Shown here: positions 24,332 to 38,600 of the stretch, in pieces
Numbering within the stretch: position 1 is the first letter of the stretch
Layout of the letters: the number at the start of each line of letters is the position of its first letter
Origin: Amaranthus tricolor
Taxonomy: Eukaryota; Streptophyta; Magnoliopsida; Caryophyllales; Amaranthaceae
Assembly (NCBI RefSeq): GCF_026212465.1
Contig: NC_080057.1
Coordinates: 8,109,398-8,173,397 of the forward strand
DNA: 64,000 nucleotides
Direction of reading: 5' to 3'
Notes under the pieces: model-generated
What the model was told of the DNA's origin: nothing
Databases searched by the model: none
Seen by the model: the letters and a program-made list of their open reading frames with translations, nothing else
Position numbers and translations under genes: made by a program

Positions 24332-25048
24332 TCAAGAAGCCAGCCACCACCTGCTGACCAGCAGACCTAGCAAGCTTTGGCTAGATCGTATCTTTCAATC
24401 ATTTGGGCCTCCAAGGGTAGAAATGGAATCTTTGTACTAGAAACTTGCTACCTAGACTAATCATGGCCATTATCAACCTTTGGAAGGGCACAAGAAAGTG
24501 TGTGGAAGGTCACCTGGTCAGCATCCTTTCTGTCAGAATATCAGAGTACTTTTATAGCTTGTTTTTCATGTTTTTAATGAAGCACATGTTGTGCACGTGT
24601 CCTTTATGACCGTTATAATTAGTTGGACGTGTCATTAGCCTTCTCATTGTATTTCCCTCGTCCCATAAGTCTATATATAGAAGTCCCTAGCCTTGTAATA
24701 AACAAGTTTCAGTTTTATAAAATTTCAGAAATTAGATTTCATTGGAGTGTTCCTTTGTTTTCTTCCTTGAATGTGTATGTACATTCAAAAGGGTCTTGAG
24801 TAGTGCAAGATCTTCAACCTAATATAGCTGAGAGTAGTCCTTGGCTATACTTAGGGGATTGTTGGCCTTGGAGGGTTAAACTCCTAGTCTTTCAATCCAA
24901 GATTCACCCTACAAACTTGTTCTGTTTGTGTGAATCATATCCCTATTCATGTGTGTTTTGGGTGTGTTTGGCTATCATATTACGTGGGATTGAAGGTTGG
25001 ATTGATTCTCTACATTGCATTGAGGAATTCCAACCCAAACACGCATCA
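23872..25048 (+). repeat. 3' LTR of NEST
   Basis: 1177-bp copy of 20700-21876, followed directly by the TSD copy TGCCA and the resumed pol of OUT. Confidence 0.95.
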
Positions 25049-25389
25049 TGCCACGAGCTGAAGGTCCATTTGAAGTAGTGGAAAAGATCAATGACAATGC
25101 ATACAAGGTTGATTTGGGTGGAAGGCATGGCGTCTCAAGTACGTTCAATGTGGGTGATCTTGCACTATATTATGATGATGAAGAATTGAGGGCAATTCCC
25201 TTTGAAGAAGAGGAGGATGACCAAGATGGTCAAGGTACAAGTGTCCAAGATGTCCAAGTCCAATCCAATGCAAGGGAATTAATTTTGTCCAAGTCTTATT
25301 TTGATCATAGCATGCACGGTCCAAATAAGTCATCAAATGGTTGTACTTTGCTAAGTATGACTAAGTACTTTGTTGAAAGTATAAATTAA
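25049..25389 (+). pseudogene. OUT pol, 3' part (integrase C-terminus)
   Basis: The reading frame of OUT resumes after NEST and the duplicated TSD (TGCCA, 25049-25053). Residues such as GPFEVVEKINDNAY match the GPY/F module at the integrase C-terminus, followed by FNVGDL and an acidic tail. The frame passes through the purine tract (25204-25217) into the 3' LTR (from 25218) and stops at 25389, so about 57 codons are LTR-encoded. No classical chromodomain is recognised. Confidence 0.85.
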
Positions 25390-26246
25390 AGGGTGTCGGT
25401 TACAAGGAATTAATTCCAAACAGTTTTGGAATACGAAGGGGCATGTTTTAAGGAGATTTATGGCTGGTTTTTAATCTCATTTAAAGCTGCAGTTTTGGAA
25501 TTCAAAGGGGCATGTTTTTAGGAGTATTTATGGCTGAATATTAACCTTTTTAAGTGGGGGTTACTAGGCATTATTGTAGGAGTAAAATGCAATAATAAAG
25601 AAGCTTAAATGGAGGAGTAAATGGGAGTTACCAGGCAAATGAATGGGCTGTTTTGGATGTTACTTTGCACACTTGAAGGAGCCATGTGAAGAGTTTAATT
25701 GCTGGCCATTTCTTCCCTAGTTTTAATCTTTGTTTAATTAGTCTTAAGTGTGTGTAGTGGAGATTAATGTGGACATTGATTAGCCACTTAATTCTCTTTT
25801 ATTTTGTTGTCTTTTTATTTTCTTTTGTGAATTTATTTAGGCAAGTGAAAGGTTGTAATTATTTAATGTAAGAATGCTATATATAGCATACTTTGATGAA
25901 TGAAAAACACATCCAGAAATTTGCCAAAAAACTTGTGTTTTGTTTATTGAACTTGACTTGTGTTTAGTCAATTTTAATTGTCCAAATTTGAGTGTTCCAA
26001 ATTCGAAGAGTTAGAGTTTTAGTGAGAGTTCCTAAAACTAAAGCTTGTAGTTGACGATTTGGTGAGAGTTCCCTAATCTAAGCTACACCCAAACAAGTGA
26101 GTGAGTGTTCCTCCTTGTTATATCCTCAAGTTTAGGGTGAGAGTTCCCCTAACTAATCTGATCATACTAAAAAAATATACGAAAAAACGTGTGACCCCTT
26201 TAACTTATCATTTTGTAACAAGGTTTCTCGTCTTGTTTACACATCA
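25218..26246 (+). repeat. 3' LTR of OUT
   Basis: 1029-bp copy of 16763-17791 with three mismatches that I saw. It includes the 3' end of the pol frame to 25389 and the same 69-bp U3 tandem duplication (from about 25424). It ends CACATCA before AAGAA. Confidence 0.95.
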
Positions 26247-29200
26247 AAGAATGAACAAGGATCAATGATCAATGACGAATGAACGATGAAGAATGAACAA
26301 GGATCAATGGTCAATGACGAATGAACGATGAAGAATGAACAAGGATCAATGATCAATGAAGAATGAATGATGAGGAATGAACAAGGATCAATGATCAATG
26401 AAGAATGAACGAAGAAGAATGAACGATGAAGAATGAACAAGGTTCAATTATCAATGAATAATGAACGATGAAGAATGAACAAGGATTAATGGTCAATGTC
26501 GAATGAACGATGAAGAATGAACAAGGATCAATGATCAATGAAGAATGAACGATGAAAAATGAACAAGGATCAATGATCAATGAAGAATAAACGATGAAGA
26601 ATGAACAAGGATCAATGAAGAATGACGAATGAACGATGAAGAATGAACAAGGATCAATGATCAATGACGAATGAACGATGAAGAATGAACAAAGATTAAT
26701 GCTCAATGAAGAATGAACGATGAAGAATGAACAAGGATCAATGATCAATGAAGAATGAACGATGAAGAATGAACAAGGATCAATGATCAATGAAGAATGA
26801 GCGATGAAGAATGAACAAGGATCAATGATCAATGAAGAATGAACGATGAAGAATGAACAAGGATTAATGCTCAATGAACATTGAACGATGAAGAATGAAC
26901 AAGGATCAATGATCAATGAAGAATGCACGATGAAGAATGAACAAGGATTAATGGTATTTGACAAATGAACGATGAAGAATTAACAAGGATGAATGATCAA
27001 TGAAGAATGAACTATGAAGAATGAACAAGGATCAATGGTCAATGACGAATGAACGATGAAGAATGAACAAGGATCAATGATCAATGAAGAATGAACGATG
27101 AAGAATTAACAAGGATCAATGATCAATGAAGAATGAACGATGAAGAATGAAAAAGGATCAATGATCAATGAAGAATGAACGATGAAGAATGAACAAGGAT
27201 TAATGGTGAATGACGAATGAACGATGAAGAATGAACAAGGATCAATGATCAATCAAGAATGAACGATGAAGAATGAACAAGGATTAATGGTCAATGACGA
27301 AAGAACGATGAAGAATGAACAAGGATTAATGGTCAATGACGAATGAACGATGAAGAATGAACAAGGATCAATGATCAATGAAGAATGAACGATGAAGAAT
27401 GAACAAGGATCAATGATCAATGAAGAATGAATGATGAAGAATGAACAAGGATTAATGCTCAATGAAGAAGGAACGATGAAGAATGAACAAGGATCAATGA
27501 TCAATGAAGAATGCACGATGAAGAATGAACAAGGATTAATGGTCAATGACAAATGAACGATGAAGAATTAACAAGGATCAATGATCAATGAAGAATGAAC
27601 TATGAAGAATGAACAAGGATCAATGGTCACTGACGAATGAACGATGAAGGATGAACAAGGATCAATGATCAAAGAAGAATGAACGATGAAGAATTAACAA
27701 GGATCAATGATCAATGAAGAATGAACGATGAAGAATGAAAAAGGATCAATGATCAATGAAGAATGAAGGATGAAGAATGAACAAGGATCAATGATCAATC
27801 AAGAATGAACGATGAAGAATGAACAAGGATTAATGGTCAATGACGAAAGAACGATGAAGAATGAACAAGGATAAATGATCAATGAAGAATGAACGATGAA
27901 GAATGAACAAGGATCAATGATCAATGAAGAATAAACGATGAAGAATGAACAAGGATCAATGAAGAATGACGAATGAACGATGAAGAATGAACAAGGATCA
28001 ATGATCAATGAAGAATGAACGATGAAGAATGAACAAGGATAAATGGTCAATGAAGAATGAACGATGAAGAATGAACAAGGATAAATGGTCAATGAAGAAT
28101 AAACGATGAAGAATGAACAAGGATCAATGAAGAATGACGAATGAACGATGAAGAATGAACAAGGATCAATGATTAATGAAGAATGAACGATGAAGAATGA
28201 ACAAGGGTCAATGATCAATGAAGAATGAACGATGAAGAATGAACAAGGATTAATGATCAATAAAGAATGAACGATGAAGAATGAACAAGGATCAATGATC
28301 AATGAAGAATGAACGATGAAGAATAAACAAGGATAAATGGTCAATGACGAATGAACGATGAAGAATGAACAAGGATCAATGATCAATGAAGAATGAACGA
28401 TGAAGAATGAACAAGGATTAATGCTCAATGAACATTGAACGATGAAGAATGAACAAGGATCAATGATCAATGAAGAATGCACGATGAAGAATGAACAAGG
28501 ATTAATGGTATTTGACAAATGAACGATGAAGAATTAACAAGGATGAATGATCAATGAAGAATGAACTATGAAGAATGAACAAGGATCAATGGTCAATGAC
28601 GAATGAACGATGAAGAATGAACAAGGATCAATGATCAAAGAAGAATGAACGATGAAGAATTAACAAGGATCAATGATCAATGAAGAATGAACGATGAAGA
28701 ATGAAAAAGGATCAATGATCAATGAAGAATGAACGATGAAGAATGAACAAGGATTAATGGTGAATGACGAATGAACGATGAAGAATGAACAAGGATCAAT
28801 GATCAATCAAGAATGAACGATGAAGAATGAACAAGGATTAATGGTCAATGACGAAAGAACGATGAAGAATGAACAAGGATTAATGGTCAATGACGAATGA
28901 ACGATGAAGAATGAACAAGGATCAATGATCAATGAAGAATGAACGATGAAGAATGAACAAGGATCAATGATCAATGAAGAATGAATGATGAAGAATGAAC
29001 AAGGATTAATGCTCAATGAAGAAGGAACGATGAAGAATGAACAAGGATCAATGATCAATGAAGAATGCACGATGAAGAATGAACAAGGATTAATGGTCAA
29101 TGACAAATGAACGATGAAGAATTAACAAGGATCAATGATCAATGAAGAATGAACTATGAAGAATGAACAAGGATCAATGGTCACTGACGAATGAACGATG

Positions 29201-32200
29201 AAGGATGAACAAGGATCAATGATCAAAGAAGAATGAACGATGAAGAATTAACAAGGATCAATGATCAATGAAGAATGAACGATGAAGAATGAAAAAGGAT
29301 CAATGATCAATGAAGAATGAAGGATGAAGAATGAACAAGGATCAATGATCAATCAAGAATGAACGATGAAGAATGAACAAGGATTAATGGTCAATGACGA
29401 AAGAACGATGAAGAATGAACAAGGATAAATGATCAATGAAGAATGAACGATGAAGAATGAACAAGGATCAATGATCAATGAAGAATAAACGATGAAGAAT
29501 GAACAAGGATCAATGAAGAATGACGAATGAACGATGAAGAATGAACAAGGATCAATGATCAATGAAGAATGAACGATGAAGAATGAACAAGGATAAATGG
29601 TCAATGAAGAATGAACGATGAAGAATGAACAAGGATAAATGGTCAATGAAGAATAAACGATGAAGAATGAACAAGGATCAATGAAGAATGACGAATGAAC
29701 GATGAAGAATGAACAAGGATCAATGATTAATGAAGAATGAACGATGAAGAATGAACAAGGGTCAATGATCAATGAAGAATGAACGATGAAGAATGAACAA
29801 GGATTAATGATCAATAAAGAATGAACGATGAAGAATGAACAAGGATCAATGATCAATGAAGAATGAACGATGAAGAATAAACAAGGATAAATGGTCAATG
29901 ACGAATGAACGATGAAGAATGAACAAGGATCAATGATCAATGAAGAATGAACGATGAAGAATGAACAAGGATCAATGGTCAATGAAGAATGAACGATGAA
30001 GAATGAACAAGGATCAATGATCAATGAAGGATGAACGATGAAGAATAAACAAGGATCAATCGTCAATGACGAATGAACGATGAAGAATCAACAAGGATCA
30101 ATGATCAATGAAGAATGAACGATGAAGAATGAACAAGGATCAATGATCAATGAAGAATGAACGATGAAGAATAAACAAGAATCAATGATCAATGAAGAAT
30201 GAACGATGAAGAATGAACAAGGATCAATGATCAATGAAGAATGAACGATGAAGAATGAACAAGGATCAATGATCAATGAAGAATGAACGATGAAGAATGA
30301 ACAAGGATCAATGATCAATGACAAATGAACGATGAAGAATGAACGATGAAGAATAAACAAGGATTAATGGTCAATGACGAATGAACGATGAAGAATGAAC
30401 AAGGATCAATGATCAATGAAGAATGAACGATGAAGAATGAACAAGGATCAATAGTCAATGACGAATGAACGATGAAGAATGAACAAGGATCAATGATCAA
30501 TGAAGAATGAACGATGAAGAATGAACAAGGATCAATAGTCAATGAAGAATGAACAAGGATCAATGATCAATGAAGAATGAGCGATGAAGAATGAACAACG
30601 ATCAATGATCAATGAAGAATGAACGATGAAGAATGAACAAGGATCAATGCTCAATGAAGAATGAACGATGAAGAATGAACAAGGATCAATTATCAATGAA
30701 GAATTAACGATGAAAAATGAACAAGGATCAATGATCAATGAAGAATAAACGATGAAGAATGAACAAGGATCAATGAAGAATGACGAATGAACGATGAAGA
30801 ATGAACAAGGATCAATGATCAATGACGAATGAACGATGAAGAATGAACAAAGATTAATGCTCAATGAAGAATGAACGATGAAGAATGAACAAGGATCAAT
30901 GATCAATGAAGAATGAATGATGAAGAATGAACAAGGATTAATGGTCAATGACGAATGAACGATGAAGAATGAACAAGGATCAATGATCAATGAAGAATGA
31001 ACGATGAAGAATGAACAAGGATCAATGGTCAATGAAGAATGAACAAGGATCAATGATCAATGAAGAATGAACGATGAAGAATGAACGATGAAGAATGAAC
31101 AAGGATCAATTATCAATGAATAATGAACGATGAAGAATGAACAAGGATTAATGGTCAATGTCGAATGAACGATGAAGAATGAAGAAGGATAAATGATCAA
31201 TGAAGAATGAACGATGAAGAATGAACAAGGATCAATGATCAATGAAGAATAAACGATGAAGAATGCACAAGGATCAATGAAGAATGACGAATGAACGATG
31301 AAGAATGAACAAGGATCAATGATCAATGAAGAATGAACGATGAAGAATGAACAAGGATAAATGGTCAATGAAGAATGAACGATGAAGAATGAACAAGGAT
31401 AAATGGTCAATGAAGAATGAACGATGAAGAATTAACAAGGATCAATGATCAATGTCGAATGAACGATGAAGAATGAACAAGGATCAATGATCAATGAAGA
31501 ATGAACGATGAAGAATGAACAAGGGTCAATGATCAATAAAGAATGAACGATGAAGAATGAACAAGGATCAATGATCAATGAAGAATGAACGATGAAGAAT
31601 GAACAAGGATCAATGGTCAATGAAGAATGAACAAGGATCAATGATCAATGACGAATGAACGATGAAGAATGAACAAGGATCAATGATCAATAAAGACTGA
31701 ACGATGAAGAATGAACAAGGATCAATGATCAATGAAGAATGAACGATGAAGAATAAACAAGGATTAATGGTCAATGACGAATGAACGATGAAGAATGAAC
31801 AAGGATCAATAATCAATGAAGAATGAACGATGAAGAATGAACAAGGATAAATGGTCAATGAAGAATGAACGATGAAGAATAAACAAGGATCAATGATCAA
31901 TGACGAATGAACGATGAAGAATGAACAAGGATCAATGATCAATAAAGAATGAACGATGAAGAATGAACAAGGATCAATGATCAATGAAGAATGAACGATG
32001 AAGAATGAACAAGGATCAATTATCAATGACGAATGAACGATGAAGAATGAACAAGGATCAATGATCAATGAAGAATGAACGATGAAGAATAAACAAGGAT
32101 TAATGGTCAATGACGAATGAACGATGAAGAATGAACAAGGATCAATGATCAATGAAGGATGAACGATGAAGAATGAACAAGGATCAATGATCAATGAAGA

Positions 32201-35200
32201 ATGAACGATGAAGAATGAACAAGGATCAATGATCAATGAAGAATGAACGATGAAGAATGAACAAGGATCAATGATCAATGAAGAATGAACGATGAAGAAT
32301 GAACGATGAAGAATGAACAAGGATCAATGATCAATGAAGAATGAACGATGAAGAATGAACAAGGATCAATAGTCAATGACGAATGAAGGATGAAGAATGA
32401 ACAAGGATCAATGATCAATGAAGAATGAACGATGAAGAATGAACAAGGATTAATGGTCAATGACGAATGAACGATGAAGAATGAACAAGTATCAATGATC
32501 AATGAAGAATGAACGATGAAGAATGAACAAGGATCACTGATCAAAGAAGAATGAACGATGAAGAATGAACAAGGATCAATGATCAATGAAGAATGAACGA
32601 TGAAGAATGAACAACGATCAATGATCAATGAAGAATGAACAAGGATCAATTATCAATGAATAATGAACGATGAAGAATGAACAAGGATTAATGGTCAATG
32701 TCGAATGAACGATGAAGAATGAACAAGGATCAATGATCAATGAAGAATGAACGATGAAGAATGAACAAGGATAAATGGTCAATGAAGAATGAACGATGAA
32801 GAATGAACAAGGATAAATGGTCAATGAAGAATGAACGATGAAGAATTAACAAGGATCAATGATCAATGTCGAATGAACGATGAAGAATGAACAAGGATCA
32901 ATGATCAATGAAGAATGAACGATAAAGAATGAACAAGGATCAATGATCAATGAAGAATGAATGATGAAGAATGAACAAGGATCAATAGTCAATGACGAAT
33001 GAACGATGAAGAATGAACAAGGATCAATGATCAATGAATAATGAACGATGAAGAAGGAACACGGATTAATGGTCAATGACGAATGAACGATGAAGAATGA
33101 ACAAGGATCAATGATCAATGAAGAATGAACGATGAAGAATGAACAAGGATCAATGATCAAAGAAGAATGAACGATGAAGAATGAACAAGGATCAATGATC
33201 AATGAAGAATGAACGATGAAGAATGAACAAGGATCAATGATCAATGAAGAATGAACGATGAACAATGAACGATGAACAATGAACAAGGATCAATTATCAA
33301 TGAATAATGAACGATGAAGAATGAACAAGGATTAATGGTCAATGTCGAATGAACGATGAAGAATGAACAAGGATAAATGATCAATGAAGAATGAACGATG
33401 AAGAATGAACAAGGATCAATGATCAATGAAGAATAAACGATGAAGAATGAACAAGGATCAATGAAGAATGACGAATGAACGATGAAGAATGAACAAGGAT
33501 CAATGATCAATGAAGAATGAACGATGAAGAATGAACAAGGATAAATGGTCAATGAAGAATGAACGATGAAGAATGAACAAGGATAAATGGTCAATGAAGA
33601 ATGAACGATGAAGAATTAACAAGGATCAATGATCAATGTCGAATGAACGATGAAGAATGAACAAGGATCAATGATCAATGAAGAATGAACGATGAAGAAT
33701 GAACAAGGATAAATGGTCAATGAAGAATGAACGATGAAGAATGAACAAGGATCAATGATCAATGAAGAATGAACGATGAAGAATGAACAAGGATCAATGA
33801 TCAATGAAGAATGAACGATGAAGAATGAACGATGAAGAATGAACAAGGATCAATTATCAATGAATAATGAACGATGAAGAATGAACAAGGATTAATGGTC
33901 AATGTCGAATGAACGATGAAGAATGAACAAGGATAAATGATCAATGAAGAATGAACGATGAAGAATGAACAAGGATCAATGATCAATGAAGAATAAACGA
34001 TGAAGAATGCACAAGGATCAATGAAGAATGACGAATGAACGATGAAGAATGAACAAGGATCAATGATCAATGAAGAATGAACGATGAAGAATGAACAAGG
34101 ATAAATGGTCAATGAAGAATGAACGATGAAGAATGAACAAGGATAAATGGTCAATGAAGAATGAACGATGAAGAATTAACAAGGATCAATGATCAATGTC
34201 GAATGAACGATGAAGAATGAACAAGGATCAATGATCAATGAAGAATGAACGATGAAGAATGAACAAGGGTCAATGATCAATAAAGAATGAACGATGAAGA
34301 ATGAACAAGGATTAATGATCAATGAAGAATGAACGATGAAGAATGAACAAGGATTAATGATCAATAAAGAATGAACGATGAAGAATGAACAAGGATCAAT
34401 GATCAATGAAGAATGAACGATGAAGAATAAACAAGGATAAATGGTCAATGACGAATGAACGATGAAGAATGAACAAGGATCAATGATCAATGAAGAATGA
34501 ACGATGAAGAATGAACAAGGATCAATGGTCAATGAAGAATGAACAAGGATCAATGATCAATGACGAATGAACGATGAAGAATGAACAAGGATCAATGATC
34601 AATAAAGACTGAACGATGAAGAATGAACAAGGATCAATGATCAATGAAGAATGAACGATGAAGAATAAACAAGGATTAATGGTCAATGACGAATGAACGA
34701 TGAAGAATGAACAAGGATCAATAATCAATGAAGAATGAACGATGAAGAATGAACAAGGATAAATGGTCAATGAAGAATGAACGATGAAGAATGAACAAGG
34801 ATCAATGATCAATGACGAATGAACGATGAAGAATGAACAAGGATCAATGATCAATAAAGAATGAACGATGAAGAATGAACAAGGATCAATGATCAATGAA
34901 GAATGAACGATGAAGAATGAACAAGGATCAATTATCAATGACGAATGAACGATGAAGAATGAACAAGGATCAATGATCAATGAAGAATGAACGATGAAGA
35001 ATAAACAAGGATTAATGGTCAATGACGAATGAACGATGAAGAATGAACAAGGATCAATGATCAATGAAGGATGAACGATGAAGAATGAACAAGGATCAAT
35101 GATCAATGAAGAATGAACGATGAAGAATGAACAAGGATCAATGATCAATGAAGAATGAACGATGAAGAATGAACAAGGATCAATGATCAATGACAAATGA

Positions 35201-35697
35201 ACGATGAAGAATGAACGATGAAGAATAAACAAGGATTAATGGTCAATGACGAATGAACGATGAAGAATGAACAAGGATCAATGATCAATGAAGAATGAAC
35301 GATGAAGAATGAACAAGGATCAATAGTCAATGACGAATGAACGATGAAGAATGAACAAGGATCAATGATCAATGAAGAATGAACGATGAAGAATGAACAA
35401 GGATCAATAGTCAATGAAGAATGAACAAGGATCAATGATCAATGAAGAATGAGCGATGAAGAATGAACAACGATCAATGATCAATGAAGAATGAACGATG
35501 AAGAATGAACAAGGATCAATGCTCAATGAAGAATGAACGATGAAGAATGAACAAGGATCAATTATCAATGAAGAATTAACGATGAAAAATGAACAAGGAT
35601 CAATGATCAATGAAGAATAAACGATGAAGAATGAACAAGGATCAATGAAGAATGACGAATGAACGATGAAGAATGAACAAGGATCAATGATCAATGA
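26247..35697. repeat. 42-bp satellite array, block D
   Basis: About 9.45 kb of satellite. Its start resembles block A. About 26.6-28.2 kb recurs with offset 1554 (37 monomers) at 28.2-29.8 kb. 30360-30600 is a copy of the E1 target region without an insertion (ATGAC at 30458-30462). About 32275-35697 is duplicated in block E at offsets of 6776-6818. Frame-breaking 14-bp steps occur near 31080, 32300, 33270 and 33825. No gene. Confidence 0.97.
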
Positions 35698-38600
35698 TGA
35701 TGCAAGATGATGCAATAGCAATCGGCTTATTCAAAATCAAATCACATGTCAATCTTTTTAACATATGGATATGGTTTATTTTAAGTTTCAAGTATGGTTT
35801 TGGACAATATTGTCTTCTGATCCAAGATCAAATACGTTATCTCATGAGCCGATTGCTTTAGTTCTTGAAGTACTTGGTTTTAATCCTTTTAAATCTGAAT
35901 TTGTTACATGTCTAACTTGGGTTGAAGATTAAGTGAAGCTACATATATATTGGTTGGACGTCACTTTGATAGGTCCAAGTTTAGTTATGTTTTTTAAAGT
36001 CTTTTTACCACTTAAATCTGATTAATTAGCTACTGCATGCTTAGGGAACAACTTAAATCAGCCTAATGCATGCTTTGGAGGCTATTTAATGTTGTTTTGT
36101 GAGTTCCAATGCTTGTTCCCCATGCTTGGACGTCCCACCTTAAATTCTCTTGCTTTTTAGCTTCCTTTTGCTGTTGTAACTCTATTTAAAGAGAGCTATT
36201 CATGAATGAAAGTTCAGACTTGTTTTATGAATCAACCTTTGTGTTTTCTTCTTGCCTATCTTTGTGTTTGTCCAAGGTTAACAAGAGTTCTTTAATACTT
36301 TGAGTGTGTTCTTGAGTATTAAACTAGGGGAGATTGAGTTTGTCTTGTCTCTAGCCTAAATACTATTGCATTGAGTTTGTTCTTGTGCTTTGGTTGTCCT
36401 ATTTTCATTCAAATATACATTCTGTCCAAATTACTTCTTCTTTCTTTTCTTTTGTCCTTCTCCTTCCTTAATCATTTAGGAAGTCTTGAGTTAGCATTTA
36501 CATCATTTGGTATCAGAAGCTTTTGGTGGATCAATGACGAATGAACGATGAAGAATGAACAAGGATCAATGATCAATGAAGAATGAACGATGAAGAATGA
36601 ACAAGGATTAATGCTCAATGAAGAAGGAACGATGAAGAATGAACAAGGATCAATGATCAATGAAGAATGCACGATGAAGAATGAACAAGGATCAATGATC
36701 AATGAAGAATGAACGATGAAGAATGAACAAGGATTAATGGTCAATGACGAATGAACGATGTAGAATGAACAAGGATCAATGATCAATATAGAATGAATGA
36801 TGAAGAATGAACAAGGATCAATGATCAATGACGAATGAACGATGAAGAATGAACAAGGATCAATGATCAATGAAGAATGAACGATGAAGAATGAACAAGG
36901 ATCAATGATCAATGACGAATGAACGATGAAGAATGAACAAGGATCAATGGTCAATGACGAATGAACGATGAAGAATCAACAAGGATCAATGATCAATGAA
37001 GAATGAATGATGAGGAATGAACAAGGATCAATGATCAATGAAGAATGAACGAAGAAGAATGAACGATGAAGAATGAACAAGGTTCAATTATCAATGAATA
37101 ATGAACGATGAAGAATGAACAAGGATTAATGGTCAATGTCGAATGAACGATGAAGAATGAACAAGGATCAATGATCAATGAAGAATGAACGATGAAAAAT
37201 GAACAAGGATCAATGATCAATGAAGAATAAACGATGAAGAATGAACAAGGATCAATGAAGAATGACGAATGAACGATGAAGAATGAACAAGGATCAATGA
37301 TCAATGACGAATGAACGATGAAGAATGAACAAAGATTAATGCTCAATGAAGAATGAACGATGAAGAATGAACAAGGATCAATGATCAATGAAGAATGAAC
37401 AATGAAGAATGAACAAGGATCAATAGTCAATGACGAATGAACGATGAAGAATGAACAAGGATCAATGATCAATGAAGAATGAACGATGAAGAATGAACAA
37501 GGATTAATGGTCAAAGACGAATGAACGATGAAGAATGAACAAGTATCAATGATCAATGAAGAATGAACGATGAAGAATGAACAAGGATCAATGATCAATG
37601 AAGAATGAATGATGAAGAATGAACAAGGATCAATAGTCAATGACGAATGAACGATGAAGAATGAACAAGGATCAATGATCAATGAATAATGAACGATGAA
37701 GAATGAACAAGGATTAATGGTCAATGACGAATGAACGATGAAGAATGAACAAGAATCAATGATCAATGAAGAATGAACGATGAAGAATGAACAAGGATCA
37801 ATGATCAAAGAAGAATGAACGATGAAGAATGAACAAGGATAAATGATCAATGAAGAATGAACGATGAAGAATGAACAAGGATCAATGATCAATGAAGAAT
37901 AAACGATGAAGAATGCACAAGGATCAATGAAGAATGACGAATGAACGATGAAGAATGAACAAGGATCAATGATCAATGAAGAATGAACGATGAAGAATGA
38001 ACAAGGATAAATGGTCAATGAAGAATGAACGATGTAGAATGAACAAGGATAAATGGTCAATGAAGAATGAACGATGAAGAATTAACAAGGATCAATGATC
38101 AATGTCGAATGAACGATGAAGAATGAACAAGGATCAATGATCAATGAAGAATGAACGATGAAGAATGAACAAGGGTCAATGATCAATAAAGAATGAACGA
38201 TGAAGAATGAACAAGGATTAATGATCAATGAAGAATGAACGATGAAGAATGAACAAGGATTAATGATCAATAAAGAATGAACGATGAAGAATGAACAAGG
38301 ATCAATGATCAATGAAGAATGAACGATGAAGAATAAACAAGGATAAATGGTCAATGACGAATGAACGATGAAGAATGAACAAGGATCAATGATCAATGAA
38401 GAATGAACGATGAAGAATGAACAAGGATCAATGGTCAATGAAGAATGAACAAGGATCAATGATCAATGACGAATGAACGATGAAGAATGAACAAGGATCA
38501 ATGATCAATAAAGACTGAACGATGAAGAATGAACAAGGATCAATGATCAATGAAGAATGAACGATGAAGAATAAACAAGGATTAATGGTCAATGACGAAT

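Larger units (their letters stand above)
20700..25048 (+). mobile_element. Nested LTR retrotransposon NEST, non-autonomous
   Basis: 4349 bp inserted in the pol gene of OUT with TSD TGCCA (20695-20699 and 25049-25053). Its 1177-bp LTRs (20700-21876 and 23872-25048) show no difference that I noticed, so it is younger than OUT. It has a tRNA-Met primer site, a leader of about 850 bp, and a single frame with partial gag and a pol-tail remnant. Protease, RT, RNase H and the integrase core are all absent. The structure is that of a large derivative depending on an autonomous partner. Confidence 0.95.
16763..26246 (+). mobile_element. LTR retrotransposon OUT, Ty3/gypsy, split by NEST
   Basis: LTRs of 1029 bp at 16763-17791 and 25218-26246, TSD AAGAA at 16758-16762 and 26247-26251. 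The interior carries gag, CCHC, RNase H and integrase, with protease and the RT palm deleted in frame. It is interrupted at 20700-25048 by NEST. Without NEST and the duplicated TGCCA the element would be about 5.13 kb, short for a complete Ty3/gypsy element. I found three mismatches between the LTRs (near 16966, 17557 and 17725), implying a fairly recent insertion. The matching empty target is at 42950-42954 and 36887-36891. Confidence 0.95.

Noticed and set aside
35698..36505. Solo LTR
   Set aside because: The LTR is followed by an altered primer site and interior sequence, so it is a truncated element rather than a product of LTR-LTR recombination.
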